NCBI GenBank assembly: GCA_002499015.1
Contig: DAJY01000107.1
Span: forward strand, 5,238-10,609
From: Euryarchaeota archaeon UBA242
GTDB taxonomy: Archaea; Thermoplasmatota; Poseidoniia; Poseidoniales; Poseidoniaceae
Direction of reading: 5' to 3'
DNA length: 5,372 nt
The position numbers and the translations under genes were made by a program. Positions 1 through 5,372 of the stretch are shown piece by piece. A model generated the notes under the pieces. The model ran no database searches. It was not told the DNA's origin and saw only the letters and a list, made by a program, of their open reading frames with translations. Each line of letters starts with the position of its first letter. Positions within the stretch are counted from its first letter, which is position 1.

Positions 1-725
1 AATGCGGCTAGTAGAAGTACAGAAACCAATAATCTCCGAACGGTTTGTTGTGATAATACATCAGCTCCAATTTTCGCACCGAATACTCCGCCAACAATTA
101 CAGCCATTCCAAATGGCAACAAAACCGCACCATCAAGAACCAGTTGGCCAGAGATGGTGCTGCCGATCAATCCGGCTGCAGAATTAAACCAAATGAACGC
201 AGCAGCAACACCAGCAGTAGTTTTCACATCACCCCAACCAAATAATAAGATAATTGGTGAAAGGAAAATGCCACCACCGATTCCAATAATCCCACTTAAC
301 AACCCAATAACCAATCCGACGATTGCAGCAATATGATGGGCAGGTGGCTCAACAAAAATATCTTCGAAATCTTTGTTTTTTATTGTTAATAATCGCCATG
401 CTGCGAATATCAAAGTCAGCGATAATAGAGTGTCATATATACTATGATCAACTTTCAGATAACCACCAATTATCGCTGCGGGTATACTAGTAATTAGGAA
501 TGGGAGGGTTAGTTTCCAACTGAAGTAACCTGAGCGTTTGTATGCAATAAACGCAAGCCCAGCGACGATTAAATTCAAACTCCAAGCGTGCTGTTTTAGC
601 CAAGCAGAATCTTGGGAAGTATAGGCGGTGAGTGATAAAATCGCCAAATACCCAGAAGCTCCACCATGGCCAACACTCGCGTAAAGAAAAGCGACTAAAC
701 AAAGCGATATCAAGAGAACACCCAT
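1..725 (-). CDS. TauE/SafE (TSUP) family membrane permease, C-terminus cut by window start
   Basis: A minus-strand frame is open from the ATG at 725 to the window edge, giving 241 codons with no stop. TSUP proteins are usually about 240-265 residues, so only the last few should be missing. It is very hydrophobic, with about seven or eight candidate membrane segments. The two glycine-rich halves of the family are visible: ASVGHGGASGYLA at residues 16-28, and GLLSGIIGIGGG at about 141-152 followed by a hydrophobic helix. A charged loop (about 116-130, KNKDFEDIF) separates the halves. Family members export or import sulfite, sulfoacetate or other small anions across the cytoplasmic membrane; the substrate cannot be read from sequence. 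I chose ATG 725 because GGAGG lies 8 nt upstream. ATG 740, in frame and five codons earlier, is the alternative but has GAGGT directly against the start codon. It is divergent from moeA, which may hint at a molybdenum or sulfur role (inference). Confidence 0.88.
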   Translation of the reverse strand, partial: MGVLLISLCLVAFLYASVGHGGASGYLAILSLTAYTSQDSAWLKQHAWSLNLIVAGLAFIAYKRSGYFSWKLTLPFLITSIPAAIIGGYLKVDHSIYDTLLSLTLIFAAWRLLTIKNKDFEDIFVEPPAHHIAAIVGLVIGLLSGIIGIGGGIFLSPIILLFGWGDVKTTAGVAAAFIWFNSAAGLIGSTISGQLVLDGAVLLPFGMAVIVGGVFGAKIGADVLSQQTVRRLLVSVLLLAA

Positions 726-733
726 TGTTAACG

Positions 734-738
734 CCTCC
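734..738 (-). promoter_or_regulatory. Shine-Dalgarno GGAGG before the TSUP permease
   Basis: Read on the minus strand, GGAGG runs from 738 to 734 and is followed by 8 nt, then ATG at 725-723. This spacing favours 725 over the upstream in-frame ATG at 740. The same bases would encode the second and third codons if 740 were the start, so the motif could be coincidental. Confidence 0.5.
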
Positions 739-740
739 AT

Positions 741-882
741 ACCTCATCCCAAGGTTAGTTAGATGAATAGATTGTCGCCAAATACATTGACTATAAATGA
801 TGAATTTCTGTATTAGATTTTGTTTAACTTTTATTTTACCCGACCCACATCCTCAAACCAATCGATCATCCCGCCAATAATT
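741..882. promoter_or_regulatory. Divergent intergenic region between TSUP gene and moeA
   Basis: These 142 bp separate two divergent genes and must hold both promoters unless these lie inside the genes. The stretch is AT-rich in its middle (about 781-840) and less so near moeA. It holds the TATA-like element at 792-798. I see no strong inverted repeat that would serve as an operator; ATCGAT at 861-866 is only a 6-bp palindrome. There is no sign of a structured molybdenum-cofactor riboswitch, though that class cannot be excluded by eye. Confidence 0.5.
792..798 (+). promoter_or_regulatory. TATA-like promoter element (TATAAAT)
   Basis: TATAAAT at 792-798 is the best promoter-like box in the gap. 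If the host is archaeal, transcription on the plus strand would start some 25 nt downstream, near 820-825, leaving a leader of about 60 nt before the ATG of moeA at 883. On the other strand the same bases read ATTTATA, which could place a start near 768 for the TSUP gene. No purine-rich BRE is obvious beside it, and no clear bacterial -35/-10 pair was found. The call rests on one AT-rich heptamer. Confidence 0.3.
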
Positions 883-2091
883 ATGGGGGAAGTTCCGTAT
901 TTCGTATCTTTAGACGAAGCAGTGCGCATCGCTAAACAAACCCCACTCACATTGGACAATGAAACACTATCATTAGACGATGCACATGGTCGCATATTAG
1001 CAACCGATTTGACCAGTAAAGTCGATGACCCAGCCTTTGATAATTCAGCAATGGATGGTTTCGCAATGCGATTTGAAGACACATTAAACCCTCCAAGTAT
1101 TCTAAAAATAACAGGTCTATCTCAGGCGGGATCTGATATTGAATCATCAAACGTAGAAGCGGGATGCGCCTATCGAATAATGACCGGTGCACCAATTCCG
1201 AAAGGTGCTGACTCAATATTACAAATTGAATTATGTGAAGTCGATGAACAACAATCTGTAACTCTTCTTCAACAATCCAAAAAACACTTCATCCGTAAAA
1301 AGGGAGAGAATTTACAAAAAGGGCAGGTTGCATTATCGAAGGGGTCGATATTAACTCCGAGTAAAATAGGACTTTGTGCTACAATGGGTTATGCCGAAGT
1401 TCCAGTAGTAACCCGAGCAAAAGTTGCAATAATCTCGACTGGAGATGAATTGGTTTCTCCTGGACAACAACTCCAACCCGGTCAGTTATACGAATCTAAT
1501 TCTTTTGGATTAGCAGGACTTGTAAAATGGCTAGGACACCAACCGCACAGATTCAATGCAGTACCAGACACACTCGCCGAACTGAGAACAGCCCTCGACC
1601 AAGCGGCAAAAACTTGCGATGTCATCCTAACATCCGGTGGAGTTAGTATGGGAGATTGGGATTTGGTTCGAAAGATAATGGAAGAAGAAGGAGACCTCAA
1701 ATTTTGGAGAGTTAAATTAAGACCAGGCTCCCCTCCATTATTTGGAACATGGAAAGGAACTCCAATCTTCGGCCTTCCAGGTAATCCAGTAAGCAGCCAT
1801 GTAGTTTTCAGAATGATAGTAGCGCCTTGGCTGCGTCACTCAACTTCTGCCACAGGGCCAATAGAAACTCAAGTACGTGTAAAATTAGCAGATAAAATAA
1901 AATCAACAGACGATTGTACGACTCTTAGAAGAATACAAATCCACAATACTGAAGAAGGCCTAATAGGTACACAAAACAGCCATCAAGGCTCAGGTAATTT
2001 GGAAAGTTTAGCAAGTGCAGATGCATTAACTCTACTACAGCCGGGCCAGAAGGCCGAGGTCGGAGTGTGGATTGACGCACTCATATTATGA
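883..2091 (+). CDS. moeA: Molybdopterin molybdenumtransferase MoeA
   Basis: This 402-residue cytoplasmic enzyme should insert molybdate into adenylated molybdopterin, releasing AMP, in the last common step of molybdenum-cofactor synthesis. The length fits single-copy MoeA (E. coli, about 411). MoeA motifs appear in order: DNSAMDGFA (53-61), RIMTGAPIPKGAD (98-110), STGDEL (185-190) opening the molybdopterin-binding domain, SGGVSMGDWD (251-260), and FGLPGNPVS (296-304). The beta-rich C-terminal domain follows from about 325 and contains SADALTLLQPG. By alignment in mind, D58, T101, E189, D229 and D260 correspond to conserved active-site residues of E. coli MoeA. One oddity: the usual KPGKP loop reads RPGSP (280-284). 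I chose ATG 883 because family similarity begins at once (YFVSLDEA), although no Shine-Dalgarno precedes it. The frame is open back to TTG 820, which would add 21 residues unlike MoeA. There is no fused periplasmic-binding-type domain, as some archaeal MoeA proteins have. Confidence 0.95.
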   Translation: MGEVPYFVSLDEAVRIAKQTPLTLDNETLSLDDAHGRILATDLTSKVDDPAFDNSAMDGFAMRFEDTLNPPSILKITGLSQAGSDIESSNVEAGCAYRIMTGAPIPKGADSILQIELCEVDEQQSVTLLQQSKKHFIRKKGENLQKGQVALSKGSILTPSKIGLCATMGYAEVPVVTRAKVAIISTGDELVSPGQQLQPGQLYESNSFGLAGLVKWLGHQPHRFNAVPDTLAELRTALDQAAKTCDVILTSGGVSMGDWDLVRKIMEEEGDLKFWRVKLRPGSPPLFGTWKGTPIFGLPGNPVSSHVVFRMIVAPWLRHSTSATGPIETQVRVKLADKIKSTDDCTTLRRIQIHNTEEGLIGTQNSHQGSGNLESLASADALTLLQPGQKAEVGVWIDALIL

Positions 2092-2096
2092 GGTGA
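2090..2096 (+). promoter_or_regulatory. Shine-Dalgarno GAGGTGA before the pseudouridine synthase gene
   Basis: GAGGTGA ends 4 nt before ATG 2101 and overlaps the TGA stop of moeA (2089-2091). This is a near-ideal match to the 16S rRNA 3' tail. The overlap suggests that ribosomes ending on moeA can pass straight to the next gene (translational coupling, inferred). Confidence 0.75.
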
Positions 2097-2100
2097 AATT

Positions 2101-2988
2101 ATGAAATACAGTAGTGATGAAGAAAGTGATTTATTGACATTTTTGGTTAAACTTTTTCCACAATCTAGCAAGTCAACATTGCGTAAAATGCTAACCAGTG
2201 GCAGGGTCATCGTCGATGGTAAAATTTGTAATCGCGCCAAACACGAAGTTGTGGTTGGAACTAATATTGAAATTTTAGACAAGGTCAAAGCCGCTGAAGA
2301 ATCACCCCCACCAAGAGCTCAATACACTGGCCCCAAAATTGACATCATTTTTGAAGACGAGTCAATATTAGTGGTCCTTAAGCCAGAAGGGATGCTATCT
2401 ATTGCAACCAATAAATTAGAAACCGACACACTTCATTCTCGCTGTGTTGATTATGTACAATTTAGTGGTGAAAGAAATTGGTGCCATATCGTTCATCGTT
2501 TGGATAGAGATACATCTGGTGTGATGGTTTTCGCTAAGAACAAACAACACAAAGAAACACTACAACAACAATTCGCAGAACGCAGTGTGCAACGCACATA
2601 TCACGCTCTTGTAGAGGGGCGCCCGGAGAAAAACTCTGGAACAGTTTCCTCTTGGCTAGCAGAGGACAAACATCTCCATGTTAGAAAGGTTAGTTCAACT
2701 TATCAAGGTGCTAAAAAAGCAATTACACATTGGGATGTCGAAGATAGTGACGACCACGTTTCACTGATTCGCATTACTATTGATACTGGAAAAAGACATC
2801 AGATTCGAATGGCGATGAAGGATCTAGGCTGCCCAGTTGTCGGTGATGAATTACACGAATCTACAGCCAATCCATTAAATCGTGTTTGTTTACACGCGAC
2901 AGCGTTAGAATTCCTTCACCCGCAAAGCGATGACCTAGTGCGTTTCACATCAAAAGTTCCTTTCACCGGTCCTGAATCTCAAAGATGA
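2101..2988 (+). CDS. RluA/RluD-family RNA pseudouridine synthase with N-terminal S4 domain
   Basis: This 295-residue cytoplasmic enzyme should isomerise uridine to pseudouridine in structured RNA, most likely ribosomal. An S4 RNA-binding domain spans about residues 8-60 (STLRKMLTSGRVIVDGK is its core). A charged, proline-containing linker (61-75) leads to the catalytic domain from about 80. Landmarks there are VVLKPEGMLSIAT (91-103), the catalytic motif HRLDRDTSG (132-140, with D135 the expected nucleophile), RTYHALVEG (165-173), GKRHQIRM (230-237), GCPVVGD (243-249) and LHATALEFLHP (264-274). LLSIAT-like and NP..R..LHA features recall a subfamily I associate with Bacteroidetes and Firmicutes. 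The exact target uridine cannot be told, so no gene symbol is given. The HQIRVH motif common in this family reads HQIRMA here. The gene starts 9 nt after moeA with a strong Shine-Dalgarno, so it is probably in the same operon. Confidence 0.93.
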   Translation: MKYSSDEESDLLTFLVKLFPQSSKSTLRKMLTSGRVIVDGKICNRAKHEVVVGTNIEILDKVKAAEESPPPRAQYTGPKIDIIFEDESILVVLKPEGMLSIATNKLETDTLHSRCVDYVQFSGERNWCHIVHRLDRDTSGVMVFAKNKQHKETLQQQFAERSVQRTYHALVEGRPEKNSGTVSSWLAEDKHLHVRKVSSTYQGAKKAITHWDVEDSDDHVSLIRITIDTGKRHQIRMAMKDLGCPVVGDELHESTANPLNRVCLHATALEFLHPQSDDLVRFTSKVPFTGPESQR

Positions 2989-3042
2989 TGATGGACCCTG
3001 CTTAGGGAGGACTTCTTGAACCATTGACGCGCCCAGTTAATT

Positions 3043-3050
3043 GGTGAGGT
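3043..3050 (+). promoter_or_regulatory. Shine-Dalgarno GGTGAGGT before uvrA
   Basis: GGTGA at 3043-3047 is followed by 4 nt and then ATG 3052, the same spacing as before the pseudouridine synthase gene. It supports ATG 3052; an in-frame TGA at 3025-3027 rules out a much longer N-terminus. The rest of the 63-bp gap (2989-3051) holds no recognisable promoter or terminator. Confidence 0.65.
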
Positions 3051-3051
3051 A

Positions 3052-5372
3052 ATGAGTGAGCCCGGCGATGCAGGATGGATTGAGGTAAAGGGTGCTAGAA
3101 CTCACAACCTACAAGACATCGATGTCAAATTACCCAAAGGCCAATTTGTCGTTATTTCTGGCGTATCCGGGTCTGGTAAGTCCAGTTTAGCATTTGACAC
3201 ATTATACGCAGAAGGCCAACGCCGCTATGTCGAAAGCCTCTCATCATATGCGCGACAGTTTATTGGGCAAATGAAAAAAGCAGATTGCGATTCAATCGAA
3301 GGACTCTCTCCAGCGATTTCTATCGATCAAAAACAAGGTAGTCACAATCCTCGTTCAACAGTTGCAACCGTCACTGAAATTCAAGATTACTTACGATTAT
3401 TATGGGCTCGAATCGGTAAACCACATTGCCCACAATGTGGTCGCGAAGTTGCTAGACGCACTGTTCAAGAGATTGTAGATGACATTATGTGGAATATGGA
3501 AGGTCATGCAGTGGCTGTTTGGAGCCCGATAGTACGTTCCAGAAAAGGAACTCATGTTGATTTATTCCGCCAGTTAATTGAGCAGGGATATCTTAACGGT
3601 AAAGTCAATGGACACGAAGTAGAATTTGAAAAACCTCCACAGTTGGATAAAAACTTCCGCCACGACATAGATGTCCGAATAGACCGCGTTACCTGTACCA
3701 AAGACCGCCGCCAGCGCCTGACCGAGGCGGTGGAATCTGCGATCAAGTTAGGTGGTGGAACTACAGCAGTTGAAAGTTTAAGGGCGCCCCCTGAAGAAAT
3801 GAAGCTCAGCGAAGGAACCCGCTCCCGCTTTACCAAAGAGGGAGAAACGGTTGCATGGTCGGAAGATTTTGCTTGCCCAGATCACGGCGCTTTCATGCCT
3901 GAATTATCACCGCGTGTGTTCTCATTCAATTCACCATTAGGAGCATGCGGTTCCTGCCAAGGACTCGGTGTTCAGCGTCAATTTAATCAGCAATTAATTA
4001 TCGATAAGCACGCCAGTGTTTCCAAAGGTTGCATCATTCCATGGCGCCAATCGATGTCCCCATCATGGTATGGAAAATTAATGGAAAATACTTGCCAGCA
4101 CTATGGAATATCTATAACAGCACCATTTGAACTGCTAGATGATGATGAAAAAGACATACTTTTGTACGGTTCCGGTTCTACTATAATCCACTATAAATTC
4201 ACCAGTGAATCCGGTTCACAATATAACTACAGCAAACCATGGGAAGGAGTAATACCGCGCCTTCAGAAAACCTATACAGAAACAACCTCAGAAAGAACTC
4301 GTTCACGGCTAATTTCTTGCATGACCGACTTAGATTGTTCAGAGTGTAATGGTGAAAAACTCAACGCAGCTGCTCGCTTTGTAACAGTTGGTGGCATTAG
4401 TCTTCCAGAAGTCAGTAATTGTTCAGTTCACGATGCACTATCGGTGATTAGGTCATGGCAACCCGATGGAGAAGGTGCCCCAGAAGCCTTTGCCGACATG
4501 CTAGAAATACTTGATGAAAGAAGCCTCTATATTGGTAAAGATATTTTGGCAGAAATAGAATCTCGATTAGGATTCCTCGATAGCGTAGGATTAGACTATC
4601 TAACCTTGGATAGAGGGGCCAATACCCTTTCAGGTGGTGAAAGCCAAAGAATCCGTCTTGCAACCCAAATCGGCTCAAGATTAACCGGGGTGATGTATGT
4701 TCTCGACGAACCCTCAATTGGTTTACATCAACGCGATAATGCAAGATTATTGGAAACACTACGTGATCTTAGCAACCTTGGAAATACTCTACTCGTAGTC
4801 GAACACGATGAAGAAACCATTCGCCAAGCGGATTGGCTTTGTGATTTAGGCCCAGGTGCCGGCCTAGAAGGTGGACGAGTAGTTGCCAATGGACCTCCCA
4901 TGGATATAATGGACAATAATGAATCAGTGACTCTCGCTTACCTCAGTGGTAGAAAATCAATACCAATCCCTTCTTCGCGTAAGAAACCAACTAGTAAAGT
5001 ATTGGAAATTAAAGGAGCAACTCACAATAATTTACAATCGATTGATGTCCAATTCCCATTGGGTTGTTTGACTGCAGTAACCGGTGTATCTGGCTCTGGA
5101 AAATCATCCTTGGTCTCTGGAATTTTAGCCCCTGCTCTGAAGAGAAATCTACACAACGCCGACACTGTTATCGGCAGCCATCACAAAATAGAGGGAATGG
5201 AATATGTTGACAAAGCGATAGTCATCAACCAAGCTCCGATAGGTAGAACTCCTCGTTCAAATCCCGCAACTTATACCAAAGTATTCGACGAGATTCGTAG
5301 TTTATTTTCTAAGACAACACTGGCCAAAGAACGCGGTTACACCCCTGGAACCTTTTCATTCAACGTCAAAGG
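3052..5372 (+). CDS. uvrA: Excinuclease ABC subunit A (UvrA), C-terminus cut by window end
   Basis: UvrA is the damage-sensing ATPase of nucleotide excision repair; as a dimer it loads UvrB on damaged DNA. The window holds 773 of an expected 950 or so codons. Visible in order: Walker A of the first ATPase, GVSGSGKS (37-44); the Q-loop region SIDQKQGSHNPRSTVATVTE (90-109); CPQC (126-129); the UvrB-binding region (about 131-245); zinc module 1 with C275, H278, C299 and C302; the insertion domain (about 303-410); CSEC (429-432); ABC signature LSGGESQRIRLA (526-537); Walker B VMYVLDEPSIGLHQ (547-560); EHDEETI (584-590); and the second Walker A, GVSGSGKS (678-685). GRTPRSNPATYT (731-742) is another UvrA hallmark. 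The window ends at FSFNVKG, just before the second CxxC zinc module. Zinc module 1 has His in place of the usual second Cys. The gene lies 63 bp after the pseudouridine synthase, probably in the same transcript. No LexA-type box was seen. Confidence 0.97.
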   Translation, partial: MSEPGDAGWIEVKGARTHNLQDIDVKLPKGQFVVISGVSGSGKSSLAFDTLYAEGQRRYVESLSSYARQFIGQMKKADCDSIEGLSPAISIDQKQGSHNPRSTVATVTEIQDYLRLLWARIGKPHCPQCGREVARRTVQEIVDDIMWNMEGHAVAVWSPIVRSRKGTHVDLFRQLIEQGYLNGKVNGHEVEFEKPPQLDKNFRHDIDVRIDRVTCTKDRRQRLTEAVESAIKLGGGTTAVESLRAPPEEMKLSEGTRSRFTKEGETVAWSEDFACPDHGAFMPELSPRVFSFNSPLGACGSCQGLGVQRQFNQQLIIDKHASVSKGCIIPWRQSMSPSWYGKLMENTCQHYGISITAPFELLDDDEKDILLYGSGSTIIHYKFTSESGSQYNYSKPWEGVIPRLQKTYTETTSERTRSRLISCMTDLDCSECNGEKLNAAARFVTVGGISLPEVSNCSVHDALSVIRSWQPDGEGAPEAFADMLEILDERSLYIGKDILAEIESRLGFLDSVGLDYLTLDRGANTLSGGESQRIRLATQIGSRLTGVMYVLDEPSIGLHQRDNARLLETLRDLSNLGNTLLVVEHDEETIRQADWLCDLGPGAGLEGGRVVANGPPMDIMDNNESVTLAYLSGRKSIPIPSSRKKPTSKVLEIKGATHNNLQSIDVQFPLGCLTAVTGVSGSGKSSLVSGILAPALKRNLHNADTVIGSHHKIEGMEYVDKAIVINQAPIGRTPRSNPATYTKVFDEIRSLFSKTTLAKERGYTPGTFSFNVK

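Noticed and set aside
2..336. Two plus-strand frames (2-187 and 154-336)
   Set aside because: They lie antisense to the TSUP coding region and show low-complexity Pro, Asn and Ile content, as expected of shadow frames.
487..747. Minus-strand frame of 86 codons starting at ATG 747
   Set aside because: It overlaps the start of the TSUP gene in another frame on the same strand, its product is not hydrophobic in a membrane-protein pattern and resembles no known family, while the TSUP frame shows clear motifs.
831..1216. Minus-strand frames 831-1082 and 947-1216
   Set aside because: Antisense to well-supported moeA, with no recognisable motifs or start signals.
2089..2103. Possible moeA-pseudouridine synthase fusion by readthrough of TGA 2089-2091, as both genes are in the same frame
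   Set aside because: The second gene has its own strong Shine-Dalgarno and ATG, both proteins have normal family lengths, and the shared frame has a one-in-three chance.
2996..3007. CCCT-GCTT-AGGG hairpin between the pseudouridine synthase gene and uvrA
   Set aside because: Only a 4-bp stem with mismatched flanks and no following T-run, too weak for a terminator.
3034..3580. Repeat of CAGTTAATTG at 3034-3043 and 3571-3580
   Set aside because: Ten-base matches are expected by chance in a window of this size, and one copy is inside a coding region.
4448..4916. Minus-strand frames 4448-4759 and 4728-4916
   Set aside because: Antisense to the conserved ATPase motifs of uvrA; the sense strand fully explains the conservation.
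1..5372. Search for CRISPR arrays, tRNA or rRNA genes, insertion sequences, or a novel defence-type gene set
   Set aside because: No spaced direct repeats, no tRNA-like cloverleaf, no transposase and no terminal inverted repeats were seen; every long coding region belongs to a known housekeeping or transport family.

Overview
The window holds four protein genes of ordinary families and no RNA gene, mobile element or CRISPR array. From left to right: a membrane permease of the TauE/SafE (TSUP) family on the minus strand, its C-terminus cut by the window start; a 142-bp divergent intergenic region; then, on the plus strand, moeA (molybdopterin molybdenumtransferase), an S4-domain pseudouridine synthase of the RluA/RluD family, and uvrA (excinuclease ABC subunit A), cut by the window end just before its second zinc module. 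The two partial genes run off the edges, so both are open-ended.

The three plus-strand genes are tightly packed: 9 nt between moeA and the pseudouridine synthase, 63 nt before uvrA, and no convincing terminator or promoter in between. They probably form one transcript, although their jobs (cofactor synthesis, RNA modification, DNA repair) are unrelated. TSUP and moeA are transcribed divergently. A TATA-like element lies between them and could serve one or both directions.

Organism: the DNA is fairly AT-rich and codon use looks uniform across the genes. Both internal plus-strand genes have a GGTGA Shine-Dalgarno core exactly 4 nt before ATG, a core common in archaea, and the moeA leader has a TATAAAT box rather than clear bacterial -35/-10 boxes. 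This would fit an uncultured, possibly marine, euryarchaeon (Poseidoniales-like) that carries bacterial-type uvrA and RluA-family genes. It is a low-confidence inference, and a bacterium is not excluded.

I did not find a novel multi-gene system. The most useful leads are the possible functional link between the TSUP permease and molybdenum-cofactor synthesis, the altered lysine motif in MoeA, the unclear moeA start, and the pseudouridine synthase, which would be an unusual gene if the host is archaeal.
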